NCBI GenBank assembly: GCA_902782795.1 | Contig: CACZOT010000067.1 | Span: 1-11,123, forward strand | Direction of reading: 5' to 3' | Source of the DNA: an uncultured Eubacteriales bacterium | GTDB taxonomy: Bacteria; Bacillota; Clostridia; Christensenellales; Aristaeellaceae | DNA: 11,123 nucleotides | Part shown: positions 1 to 6,315 of the stretch, piece after piece | Layout of the letters: each line of letters starts with the position of its first letter | Numbering within the stretch: position 1 is the stretch's first letter | Notes under the pieces: generated by a model | The model's input: the letters and a program-made list of their open reading frames with translations, nothing else | Told to the model about the DNA's origin: nothing | Databases searched by the model: none | Position numbers and translations under genes: made by a program

Positions 1-87
1 AGGTGTATCGAAGTGGTCATAACGGCCCTGACTCGAAATCAGGTGACGGGCAACCGTCCGTGGGTTCGAATCCCACCGCCTCCGCCA
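1..87 (+). tRNA. tRNA-Ser (anticodon CGA), 5' end cut by the window
   Basis: This is a class II tRNA with a long variable arm. The anticodon stem is 27-31 paired with 39-43, and the loop 32-38 places CGA at 34-36, which reads the serine codon UCG. The D-arm is 8-25 with a 3-bp stem. The variable arm around 45-58 folds as GACGG/CCGTC. The T-arm GTGGG/CCCAC encloses TTCGAAT. The 3' acceptor strand, a discriminator G and an encoded CCA end at 87. The 5' acceptor strand begins AGGTG at base 1, so two G residues that should pair with the last two Cs lie just outside the window. A hairpin terminator follows immediately. Confidence 0.95.
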
Positions 88-125
88 AAGAAAAATCGAC
101 GTGCCGCGCACGTCGATTTTTCTTT
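87..125. terminator. Bidirectional intrinsic terminator between tRNA-Ser and the ArsC-like gene
   Basis: This is a perfect inverted repeat: 87-104 pairs with 108-125, an 18-bp stem with a 3-nt loop. The stem has a GC-rich core flanked by A5 on the left and T5 on the right, so each strand ends in a U-run. It lies directly after the tRNA CCA end, and 20 bases beyond the stop codon of the convergent minus-strand operon, so it should serve both transcripts. Confidence 0.92.
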
Positions 126-145
126 ATTCCCTTTCAAGCACGGGC

Positions 146-487
146 TCACTGCCAGCTCTTCCAGACCTCCGGCGCGTAGCCGACGGTCGCCTGGCGGCCG
201 TTGCGGACGATGGGCTGGCGCAGGACGCCCTGGTTTTCCAGGATCTTCTCCAGGCGCTGCTCCGGTGCGATATAGCGCACCAGGGCCAGGAGGTCCTCGT
301 CGCGGCAGTCTTGGTCGATCAGGGCGTCCAGGCCGCCGGCCGCCTGGGCCACGGACTGGAGCTCGCCCTTGCTCATGCCTTTCTCCTTGAGATCGATGAA
401 CTGCGCGCGGATGCCGCGCTCCTTGAAGAAGCGCTCGGCCTTGCGGGTATCGGGGTTCTTTTTCGTGCCGAAGATCTGAATGTTCAT
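146..487 (-). CDS. ArsC/Spx-family thioredoxin-fold protein lacking the usual active-site cysteine
   Basis: This encodes 113 residues, the usual size for the ArsC/Spx/YffB family, whose members are arsenate reductases or redox-linked regulators with a thioredoxin fold and a Cys near residue 10-13. The start MNIQIFGTKK matches the first beta strand. The loop reads KKNPDTRKAERFF, so position 11, where the family normally has the catalytic Cys of a CxxC, CxxS or CxxT motif, is Asn. The only cysteine is Cys61, in the helical region. The late IVRNGRQATVGY segment, including the Arg that contacts substrate in ArsC, is typical of clostridial members. The start ATG (487-485) follows a GAGGAGG site that overlaps the stop of the upstream hydrolase gene (13-nt gap), so the two are co-transcribed. 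Family membership is clear, but arsenate reductase activity is doubtful without the Cys. Confidence 0.85.
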   Translation of the reverse strand: MNIQIFGTKKNPDTRKAERFFKERGIRAQFIDLKEKGMSKGELQSVAQAAGGLDALIDQDCRDEDLLALVRYIAPEQRLEKILENQGVLRQPIVRNGRQATVGYAPEVWKSWQ

Positions 488-500
488 GTTGTGCTCCTCC

Positions 501-1790
501 TCAGCGCAGAATCTCGCGGATCGCCTGCCCGCGGGCCTGGGGCAGATCGACGCCCAGGGCCGCGGCGAAGGTGGGCGCCTCGTCGAGGATGCTGGCCGTC
601 TCGACCGTCGCGCCCTTGCGGAAGGCCTGGCCGCAGACGAGCATGGGCGGCTGCGGCCCGCGCTCAGGCATGTGGCCGTGGCTGGAATGGTGCAATCCGC
701 TCTCCGCGCCCGGGTTGACGCGCGCGAGGGGGCCGGTCCAATCGGAGCGGAAGGCGGTGGTGCCATCCCCTTCGAGGACGAAGCGGAACGGGCCCTCCAG
801 GCCGTAGCGAGCCTTGGCCTCGGCGGCAGTGAGCACCTCGCCGACGCCGTACACGCCCGCGCGGCGCATCTCCTCCAGCAGGGCGCGGACCTCGCCCTCG
901 CGGGCGGGGTCGCGCACGGCGATCTGCGCCGAGAGCCCGCTGGCGAAGCAGTAGGCGTCCCAAGCCGCGAGGGAGCCGTCCTCCGCCACGCGCAGGAGGC
1001 CCCTTTCGGCGAAGAACACGTTCGGCGCGAGCGTGCGCGTGTATTCGAGGTGGCCGTGGTCGCTGACGATAGCGAAGTTGGTGTCCTGGAGGATGCCCGC
1101 CTCTCGCGCGGCGTCCATCAGCATGCCGATCCAGCCGTCCGTCAGGCGCAGCGCCTCGTCCACATCCGGCGAGAAGAGACCGGTGCGGTGCCGGGCGTGG
1201 TCGACCATGCCGGGGTGCGCCAGCAGGAGACTGGGCTTGTGCCTGCGGATGATCTCGGCCGCGCACTCCATGGAAAAGACCTCGTAGGCGGGGTGGCGCT
1301 CGCTCTTGTCCAGGAGGCCCAGGCGTGGCCGGACGATCTCCTCGAAGATGGCGGGCGAGCACACGCGCCCGTAGAGCTTGTCAAGATCCGGCTCGGCGTC
1401 CGTCTCCGCGTCCATGACCTCGGGCACGAGGTAGTCGATCACGTCGAACCCGCCGGCGGTGAGCGGCCAGCGGCAGGCGCAGGTCGTCAGGCCCGCGCGG
1501 TGAGCCGCGTGCAGGATGGTATCGCAGCGCAGCTGGTCCAGCCGGTTGAACCACGGCGCGTCCAGCACGCCCGGCAGGTATTCCTGGTTGTTGGCCACGC
1601 CGGTCTCCCCGGCCGGGCAGCCGGAGATCAGCGAAGCATGCACGGGATGGGTCAGGCTGGGGTAGATCGTCTTCACCCTCTTCACCAGCGAGCCCTCCGC
1701 CATCAGCCGACCCACGTTCGGCTCCCGCGCGAGCAACGCCAGGTCTTCAAACACCATCGCGTCCACGCTGACTACGATCAGATGCGCCAT
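501..1790 (-). CDS. Alkaline phosphatase superfamily hydrolase (type I phosphodiesterase / nucleotide pyrophosphatase family)
   Basis: This encodes 429 residues with no signal peptide or membrane segment, so it is probably cytoplasmic. The two-metal site of the superfamily can be traced: Asp10 in VVSVDAM; the nucleophile Thr47 in YPSLTHPVHASLISG (residues 43-57), which matches the T-x-P-x-H loop of nucleotide pyrophosphatases/phosphodiesterases; Asp197 and His198 in HPGMVDHARH; Asp244 and His245 in IVSDHGH; and a C-terminal His371 in SSHGHMPERG. The length is normal for bacterial stand-alone members. The substrate cannot be read; phosphodiesters or nucleotide pyrophosphates are the family norm. 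It is the first gene of a two-gene operon with the ArsC-like gene 13 nt downstream. The start follows a purine-rich GGGGAGGGGAA site, and a promoter lies only about 25 nt upstream. Confidence 0.88.
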   Translation of the reverse strand: MAHLIVVSVDAMVFEDLALLAREPNVGRLMAEGSLVKRVKTIYPSLTHPVHASLISGCPAGETGVANNQEYLPGVLDAPWFNRLDQLRCDTILHAAHRAGLTTCACRWPLTAGGFDVIDYLVPEVMDAETDAEPDLDKLYGRVCSPAIFEEIVRPRLGLLDKSERHPAYEVFSMECAAEIIRRHKPSLLLAHPGMVDHARHRTGLFSPDVDEALRLTDGWIGMLMDAAREAGILQDTNFAIVSDHGHLEYTRTLAPNVFFAERGLLRVAEDGSLAAWDAYCFASGLSAQIAVRDPAREGEVRALLEEMRRAGVYGVGEVLTAAEAKARYGLEGPFRFVLEGDGTTAFRSDWTGPLARVNPGAESGLHHSSHGHMPERGPQPPMLVCGQAFRKGATVETASILDEAPTFAAALGVDLPQARGQAIREILR

Positions 1791-1815
1791 ATCGTTCCCC
1801 TCCCCTTTCGGGGAA

Positions 1816-1845
1816 AGTGTACCCCATGCGCGGCCCGCGCGTCAA
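1816..1845 (-). promoter_or_regulatory. Promoter of the hydrolase/ArsC-like operon
   Basis: Read on the minus strand, this is a -35 element TTGACG (1845-1840), an 18-bp spacer and a -10 element TACACT (1821-1816). The predicted start is near 1809, giving a leader of about 20 nt that ends in the hydrolase ribosome site. The element sits back-to-back with the rubredoxin promoter, whose -10 is about 60 bp to the right. Confidence 0.6.
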
Positions 1846-1897
1846 GGGCGGAGGAAATTTCGCGCGCCGGCAGGAAAACGGGAAAGGCGCGGCGAAT

Positions 1898-1906
1898 TGT
1901 TATAAT
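1898..1906 (+). promoter_or_regulatory. Extended -10 promoter of the rubredoxin gene
   Basis: The sequence TGTTATAAT contains a consensus TATAAT (1901-1906) with the TGn extension. No good -35 is visible at 16-18 bp upstream (about 1878-1883), which fits an extended -10 promoter. It lies 37 nt before the rubredoxin ATG. Confidence 0.7.
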
Positions 1907-1942
1907 TACGTCCTGAAAAATGATTCCAAAGGAGAGAATACC

Positions 1943-2104
1943 ATGAAGAAGTACGTCTGCGGCCCCTGCGGTTATGTGTACGACCCCGAGGTCGGCGATC
2001 CGGACAGCGGCATCGCCCCCGGCACCGCCTTTGAGGATCTCCCGGAAGATTGGTGCTGCCCCGTCTGCGGCGTCGGCAAGGATATGTTCGAGCCCGAAGC
2101 GTAA
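1943..2104 (+). CDS. Rubredoxin
   Basis: This encodes 53 residues, the standard rubredoxin length, and is a small cytoplasmic one-electron carrier with a single Fe(Cys)4 centre. The iron ligands are Cys6 and Cys9 (CGPCGYVYDPEVGDP) and Cys39 and Cys42 (CPVCGVGKDMFEP). The conserved aromatic and acidic residues around the site are present (Tyr11, Tyr13, Asp14, Trp37). Cys38 is an additional cysteine directly before the second ligand pair, where Val, Lys or Arg is more common. The ATG follows GGAGAG at 1931-1936. The gene has its own promoter and terminator and is probably monocistronic. In anaerobes, rubredoxin passes electrons to oxygen- or superoxide-reducing enzymes; no partner is encoded here. 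Confidence 0.97.
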   Translation: MKKYVCGPCGYVYDPEVGDPDSGIAPGTAFEDLPEDWCCPVCGVGKDMFEPEA

Positions 2105-2114
2105 GGCAAAGCAG

Positions 2115-2160
2115 GAAGCGCCGGCGGAAATAATTCCGCCGGCGCTTCGCTTTCCCCTTG
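2115..2160 (+). terminator. Intrinsic terminator after rubredoxin
   Basis: The stem 2115-2129 pairs perfectly with 2134-2148 (15 bp, loop ATAA), is very GC-rich, and is followed by the pyrimidine run GCTTTCCCCTT. The U-tract is interrupted by Cs, so termination may be incomplete, but the stem is strong and lies 10 nt after the stop codon. Confidence 0.8.
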
Positions 2161-2185
2161 CGGTCGGGAGAAACGGCGCTATAAT
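2158..2185 (+). promoter_or_regulatory. Promoter of the ComB-family gene
   Basis: This is TTGCGG (2158-2163), a 16-bp spacer and a consensus TATAAT (2180-2185). The predicted transcript start is near 2192, and the leader can form a small hairpin (2191-2196 paired with 2202-2207, loop GCTTT) just before the AAAGGA ribosome site at 2209-2214. Confidence 0.65.
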
Positions 2186-2225
2186 AGATGCGGGCCGCTT
2201 TGGCCCGGAAAGGAACGATCCTGAT

Positions 2226-2903
2226 ATGCGAATCCGCATCCTCCAGGGCATCGAAGGCGCGAAGGCGGCCACGGGCGTGGCCGTGATCATCGACGTGTTC
2301 CGCGCCTTCACGGTGGAATCCATCCTCTTTCGCAACGGGGCGGCGCGGGTCGTCCCCATCGCCAGCCTGGAGGAAGCCTACGCCTGGAAGGAGCGCGATC
2401 CCTCGGCCGTGCTCGTCGGCGAGCGAGGCGGGGCTATCCAGCCCGGGTTCGATTTCGGCAATTCGCCCTCGCAGGTCGCGCCGGTGGATTTCACGGGGAA
2501 GACCGTCGTGCACACCACCAGCGCCGGCACGCAGGGGATCGCGGGCGCCGCTGGCGCGGACCGCATCCTCGCCGCGGCCCTGGTGAACGCGGGCGCGACG
2601 GCGCGCCGCATCCGTTCCCTCGGGGCCGAGGACGTCTCCCTCGTGTGCATGGGCCTGGCCGGGCTGGAAGAGACCGCCGAGGACACCCTCTGCGCCCGCG
2701 TCATCCGCGACCGCCTCGAGGGCCGAGCAGTGGACGTCTCCGACGAGATCGCCGATCTGGCCCGCACCTCCGGCGCGAAGTTCTTCGACCCCGCGCGGCA
2801 ATCCGTCTTTCCCCGGGCGGATTTTGCCCTCTGCACCGCCCTGGACACGGTCGATTTCGCCCTGGAATACTCCGGCGGCGAGATGCGCCCCGCGCGCGCC
2901 TGA
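2226..2903 (+). CDS. comB: 2-phosphosulfolactate phosphatase (ComB) family protein
   Basis: This encodes 225 residues. ComB is a Mg-dependent phosphatase that converts 2-phospho-3-sulfolactate to 3-sulfolactate in coenzyme M synthesis in methanogens, and homologues are widespread in bacteria. Family landmarks are present in order: VAVIIDVFRAFT (residues 18-29, matching the family DVLRAST block), GERGG (65-69), PGFDFGNSP (73-81) and TTSAGTQGIAGA (97-108). A Cys/Asp-rich C-terminal helix region (LCARVIRDR) follows. The first block reads FRAF and the TT block reads SAGTQG, so the protein belongs to a bacterial branch whose true substrate may differ. The ATG is 11 nt after AAAGGA. It has its own promoter and a strong terminator. 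No neighbour belongs to a sulfonate or coenzyme M pathway, so its role here is open. Confidence 0.85.
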   Translation: MRIRILQGIEGAKAATGVAVIIDVFRAFTVESILFRNGAARVVPIASLEEAYAWKERDPSAVLVGERGGAIQPGFDFGNSPSQVAPVDFTGKTVVHTTSAGTQGIAGAAGADRILAAALVNAGATARRIRSLGAEDVSLVCMGLAGLEETAEDTLCARVIRDRLEGRAVDVSDEIADLARTSGAKFFDPARQSVFPRADFALCTALDTVDFALEYSGGEMRPARA

Positions 2904-3007
2904 ACCCCGGCTTGAAAGCAGCGCCCCGGGCGATCCCCGCTGTCTTCCCTGCCTCTGCCCGAGGATGGGTCAGCCCGGTTTTTTCAACAAATGGATACCA
3001 TAAACAT

Positions 3008-3049
3008 GGGCCCCGGCATCCTTTCGCAAGGATCCCGGGGCCCTTTTCT
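3008..3049. terminator. Strong intrinsic terminator after the ComB-family gene
   Basis: The stem 3008-3023 pairs with 3028-3043, with a single C-C mismatch (3017/3034), a GC-rich base and a 4-nt loop, and is followed by TTTTCT. It lies 104 nt after the ComB stop. It also faces the end of the minus-strand M48 gene, so it may stop that transcript too, although the U-run on that strand is poorer. Apart from this hairpin, the gap 2904-3143 holds only a T6 run at 2979-2984 and C/G runs at 3096-3117 that I cannot assign. Confidence 0.85.
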
Positions 3050-3143
3050 ATCGAATGATTCCCTTGTTTGCGAGGTATCAAAATCCCCCATGCGGCCCCC
3101 CCAATCGGGGTACGGGGCAGGGCTTTGCCGCAGCGCCTCTCCC

Positions 3144-4361
3144 CTACTTCTTTCCCTCGATCGCCGTGATGCGCTGGCTGAGGGTGGGGTGGGAATACTC
3201 CAGCGCAACGAGCAGCGGCTCCGACGCGAGGTCCGCGAAATTGCTGCGCGCGAGGGTCTTGAGGGCGCTGACGAGCGCCCCGCCGTAGCCCTCCTTGACG
3301 GCCTGGGCGTCGGCACGGTACTCCGCGCGGCGGGAAACGGCGTTGGCGACCAAGCCGAACAGCGGCGCGACGAGGGCGAATTCCACGCTCATGATCAGAA
3401 GCACCGCGAAGCCGTAATTGACGCCCGCGAAGCCGAAGGGCGTGAAGAGCGCCTCGGTGCGCAGGGTCAGCCAGGCCAGAACGCCGAGCACGAGCATCTG
3501 GAAAAAGGTGAGCAGCTGCCGCTTGAGCGTGTCCTTATGGAGCCCGTGGCCCAGCTCATGGGCGAAGACGGCGCAGATCTCGTCGGTGGACATGGCGGCG
3601 ACGAGCGTATCGTACAAAACGATGGTCTTCATGCGCCCGAAGCCCGTGAAATAGGCGTTGGTCTTGCTGGAGCGGCGCGAGGCGTCCATCACCTGGATGG
3701 CGCGCACATGGTAGCCGTTCTTCTCCAGGAGCGCGGAGAGCTTTTCCTTGAGCTCGCCGTCCTCGAGGGGCGTGAACTTGTTGAAGATGCGGCTGAAGAA
3801 GGGGTAGAGGAAGGTGAGGCCAAGCAGCAGCAGCGTCATCACCACGGCGAACGCGACGATGAGCCAATCTCCCAGGGCCCGGTGCAGGCCCATCAGCACC
3901 GAGCCGACCACCGTCATCGCCAGAAGGTTGATGACGAAATTCTTCACCTGGTCCAGCCAGAAGGTCTTCTTCGAGGAGCGGTTGAAGCCGTACTTTTCCT
4001 CGACTCCCATGGTGTCCGCCCACTCGAAGGGCGCCTGCGCCAGCGAGCCGATCGCCGAGAGCAGGAACACCGCGAACATCTGCCAGAAGGGCCCCTGCGG
4101 GAAATGCCCGGCGAAGGCGGCGTAGGCGTTCAGGGCGACGAGCAGGAAATCCACGAGGAAGCCCGCGCAAGCGCTCCAGATGCCCAGGCGGCATTTTTCG
4201 CCGTGGTAGGCGGGCCACTTGGCGTAGGTCTCGCGGTCATAGACGTCCGCGACATTGGCGGGCACGGGATTCTTCGCCGAGCGCCACTGGAGATATTGGA
4301 GCCAGGCTCCGTACAGGAACACGACGGCCATCACGGCCAGAACGACGATCTTGATGGACAT
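3144..4361 (-). CDS. M48-family (Ste24-like) integral-membrane zinc metalloprotease
   Basis: This encodes 405 residues, matching Ste24/CAAX-protease-type M48 enzymes with an N-terminal M48_N membrane domain (roughly 290-430 residues in the family). Membrane segments are visible at about 4-22, 62-84, 93-110, 143-160, 166-188, 284-300 and 316-340. The zinc site is HELGH (His268, Glu269, His272) plus Glu347 in SRRAEYRADAQA. The conserved SKTNAYFTGFG block (residues 232-242) and the C-terminal SHPTLSQRI motif (390-398) are both present, so the enzyme should be active. These proteases cleave membrane or membrane-proximal peptides; bacterial ones act in envelope quality control. The ATG is preceded by TAAGGAGGG. 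An out-of-frame ATG lies 7 nt upstream and is too close to the ribosome site to compete. The gene lies 45 nt downstream of the decarboxylase gene and has its own promoter. Confidence 0.93.
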   Translation of the reverse strand: MSIKIVVLAVMAVVFLYGAWLQYLQWRSAKNPVPANVADVYDRETYAKWPAYHGEKCRLGIWSACAGFLVDFLLVALNAYAAFAGHFPQGPFWQMFAVFLLSAIGSLAQAPFEWADTMGVEEKYGFNRSSKKTFWLDQVKNFVINLLAMTVVGSVLMGLHRALGDWLIVAFAVVMTLLLLGLTFLYPFFSRIFNKFTPLEDGELKEKLSALLEKNGYHVRAIQVMDASRRSSKTNAYFTGFGRMKTIVLYDTLVAAMSTDEICAVFAHELGHGLHKDTLKRQLLTFFQMLVLGVLAWLTLRTEALFTPFGFAGVNYGFAVLLIMSVEFALVAPLFGLVANAVSRRAEYRADAQAVKEGYGGALVSALKTLARSNFADLASEPLLVALEYSHPTLSQRITAIEGKK

Positions 4362-4386
4362 GCGCCATCCCTCCTTATTTGTACCA

Positions 4387-4415
4387 AGTATACGCCCTCG
4401 CGGTCCTCAGCGCAA
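4387..4415 (-). promoter_or_regulatory. Promoter of the M48 protease gene
   Basis: On the minus strand this is TTGCGC (4415-4410), a 17-bp spacer and TATACT (4392-4387). The -35 overlaps the last codons of the upstream decarboxylase gene (stop at 4409-4407). No terminator separates the two genes, so the protease may be made both from this promoter and by read-through. Confidence 0.65.
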
Positions 4416-5726
4416 TACGTCCGCCTCGCCGAGGCCCAGGTAGCGCATCAGGGCCACCGCCTCCGGGCCGATGCGTTCGCCGGAGACGACGACGGGCACC
4501 GCCGGCGGGCAGGAGACCGTCGGGGCACCGCAGATCCTCCCCAGGGCCTGTTCAATGGGGACCCGCTCCCGCGGCGCGAAGAGCGCTTCCCGCGGCGTGA
4601 GGACCGCCTCTCCCCGGGCGATGGGCAGGTCGGGCGGGGCGTGGGGCGGGAGATCGTTTCGCCCCAGGGCGCGCACTGCGCGCTCGAGGTCCTCCGGGGC
4701 GTTCTCCGGCGTCGCCATCAGGACGAGATGGTCCCGGTCGGAATACTCCATCTCCACGCCGCCCGCGCGCAGCCTCCGGGCCATTTCCGGGCCGTCTCCG
4801 CGCAGGGTGAGGCGCAGCGCGTCGCTTTCCAGCACCTCCCAGCCCGCGTCCCGCAGCCTCGCGCGGATCTCCTCCAGGCGCGCCGCCGTCTCCCGCAGGC
4901 GCTCGGGATATCCCTCGGCGAGGTAGCGGTTGCAGGCGTCCAGGGAGGCCAGCGTCAGGTAGGAAGGGCTCGTGGAGCCGAACGCCGCCATGGCCCCTCG
5001 CGCCCTTTCCTCCCAGTGCACGGGAGCGGCCTTTCCCACGTGCAGATACGCCGCGCCCGTGAGCGCGGGCAAGGTCTTGTGGGCGGAATCGCAGGAGAGG
5101 GCCGCGCCCAGGTCGAGAGGGCTCTGGGGCGGCTGGCAAAAATGCAGGTACGCACCGTGGGCGTTGTCCACGAGAAGGGGCGTTTCCCATCGGCGGCAGA
5201 CCGCGGCCAGGGCGGCGATATCCGCCCGCGCGCCGAGGTAATCCGGGCTGGTGACGTACACCGCGGCGGGCGTACCGGGCAGGCGCGAAAGGGCCTCCTC
5301 CAGCGCTGCGGGCGAGACCGGGCAGGAGCACAGAGATGCGCTCTTCTCCGGCCAGATCCATTCCACCCGCGCCCCGGCGAGAGCCGCCGCGTAGACGAAG
5401 GCCTTGTGGACGTTGCGCGCCGCCAGGATGAGCGGTTCCCGGCCGGGCGTCCGCTCCGTGACGGCCAGGAGGACCATGGCGCGGATGCACTGGCTCGAGC
5501 CCTCGATGGAATAGAAGGTCGCCCGGCTGCCGAAAAGCGCGGCGGCGTTCTCCTCGCTGCGGCGGATGATGCCCTCCGCCTCCCAGAGCGCGTCCGCGCC
5601 GGCGATCTCGGTGATATCCCAGGGCTCGCACCCCAGCAGGGGCCGCCCCTTGTGGCCGGGCATGTGCAGCCGCGCCACGCCGGAGGCGGCGTAGCGGCGC
5701 ACGAAATCCACGATGGGCGTGTCCAT
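4407..5726 (-). CDS. Orn/Lys/Arg decarboxylase-family PLP enzyme
   Basis: This encodes 439 residues, close to the single-domain Gram-positive type (about 440-490) and lacking the N-terminal wing domain of the large enterobacterial enzymes. Fold-type I PLP residues are visible: HMPGHKG (21-27), the PLP-stacking His107 in RNVHKAF, Asp187 and His190 in LLVDNAHGAYLH, and Lys217 in SCDSAHKTLPALTG as the Schiff-base lysine. The small C-terminal domain carries CPPAVPVVVSGERI, the family's closing motif. The reaction in the family is decarboxylation of arginine, lysine or ornithine to a polyamine; the exact substrate cannot be told. I start at the ATG at 5726, because the conserved N-terminus TPIVDFVRRY begins there and it follows a GGAAGGAA-rich stretch. 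A 24-residue extension from 5798 would be basic, unconserved and would run into the GNAT control region. Confidence 0.88.
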   Translation of the reverse strand: MDTPIVDFVRRYAASGVARLHMPGHKGRPLLGCEPWDITEIAGADALWEAEGIIRRSEENAAALFGSRATFYSIEGSSQCIRAMVLLAVTERTPGREPLILAARNVHKAFVYAAALAGARVEWIWPEKSASLCSCPVSPAALEEALSRLPGTPAAVYVTSPDYLGARADIAALAAVCRRWETPLLVDNAHGAYLHFCQPPQSPLDLGAALSCDSAHKTLPALTGAAYLHVGKAAPVHWEERARGAMAAFGSTSPSYLTLASLDACNRYLAEGYPERLRETAARLEEIRARLRDAGWEVLESDALRLTLRGDGPEMARRLRAGGVEMEYSDRDHLVLMATPENAPEDLERAVRALGRNDLPPHAPPDLPIARGEAVLTPREALFAPRERVPIEQALGRICGAPTVSCPPAVPVVVSGERIGPEAVALMRYLGLGEADVLR

Positions 5727-5745
5727 TTCCTTCCACTTCCTTCCC

Positions 5746-5774
5746 TTGCGCGGCCGCGGAGATTGGGCTATACT
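5746..5774 (+). promoter_or_regulatory. Promoter of the GNAT gene in the 85-bp divergent control region
   Basis: This is TTGCGC (5746-5751), a 17-bp spacer and TATACT (5769-5774), within the gap between the divergent decarboxylase and GNAT genes. I see no equally good minus-strand pair for the decarboxylase; a TATAGC overlapping this -10 is the nearest candidate, with a poor 20-bp spacer to TTGGGC. Confidence 0.65.
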
Positions 5775-5811
5775 GTTCACGCGGCCACGACCGCCCAAGG
5801 AGGGTTACCCA

Positions 5812-6315
5812 ATGCGGATCCGTCGCGCGCGCGGGGAGGATCTCCCCCGCATCCTGGAAATCTACGCCCGCGCCCGGGCCTTCATGGCCGCGCACGGAAA
5901 CCCGCTCCAGTGGGGGCCGACCTCGTGGCCTCCGGAGGAGCTCGTCCGCGAGGATCTCCGCACGGGCCGCGGCTACGTCTGCGAAGACGACGGCCGGGTC
6001 GCGGCGGCGTTCTTCTTCGATCAGGGCCCGGATATCGAGCCCACCTACCGCGCCATCGAGCAGGGCTCCTGGCTGGACGGGAGCCCTTACGGCGTGGTGC
6101 ACCGCATCGCCACCTCCGCCTCGCGGCGGGGCGTCGGCGCGTTCTGCCTGGAGTGGGCTTTCGCCCAGTGCGGGCACATGCGCATCGATACCCACCCGGA
6201 CAACGTCCCCATGCAGAATCTCCTGGCCAAGCTGGGCTTCGAGCGCAGGGGGATCATCCACGTGCAGGAAGACCCTTATCCCCGCTTCGCCTACGAAAAG
6301 ACGCGCGGCGCCTAG
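5812..6315 (+). CDS. GNAT-family N-acetyltransferase
   Basis: This encodes 167 residues, a complete GNAT domain that transfers acetyl from acetyl-CoA to an amine. The N-terminal substrate-side helix is IYARARAFMAAHGNPLQW (residues 17-34). Motif A is VVHRIATSASRRGVGAFC (95-112), with RRGVGA as the acetyl-CoA pyrophosphate loop. Motif B is RIDTHPDNVPMQNLLAKLGF (124-143), where the Asn and the LGF are typical. This matches a common Firmicutes GNAT subfamily of unknown substrate; a small molecule is more likely than ribosomal protein because RimI-type signatures are absent. The ATG follows AAGGAGGG (5797-5804). The gene diverges from the decarboxylase, which hints at an amine-related role. Its stop overlaps that of the NagB-like gene on the other strand, with no terminator between them. 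Confidence 0.92.
   Translation: MRIRRARGEDLPRILEIYARARAFMAAHGNPLQWGPTSWPPEELVREDLRTGRGYVCEDDGRVAAAFFFDQGPDIEPTYRAIEQGSWLDGSPYGVVHRIATSASRRGVGAFCLEWAFAQCGHMRIDTHPDNVPMQNLLAKLGFERRGIIHVQEDPYPRFAYEKTRGA

Noticed and set aside
1802..1813. A CCCC-GAAA-GGGG tetraloop hairpin near the start of the hydrolase operon transcript
   Set aside because: The predicted transcription start falls inside it, so the full hairpin may not exist in the RNA. Four GC pairs are common by chance in this GC-rich DNA.
2960..2984. A short GGG/CCC stem followed by T6 as an earlier terminator after the ComB gene
   Set aside because: The stem is only about 3 bp. The hairpin at 3008-3043 is far stronger and explains termination.
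3096..3117. C-runs and G-runs that could suggest a G-quadruplex or terminator for the M48 gene
   Set aside because: One strand does not carry four properly spaced G3 tracts, and the short CCCC/GGGG pairing lacks a following U-run.
5727..5798. An earlier start for the decarboxylase, adding 24 residues
   Set aside because: The extension is basic and unlike the family N-terminus. It would cover the divergent promoter, and the conserved sequence begins at the ATG at 5726.
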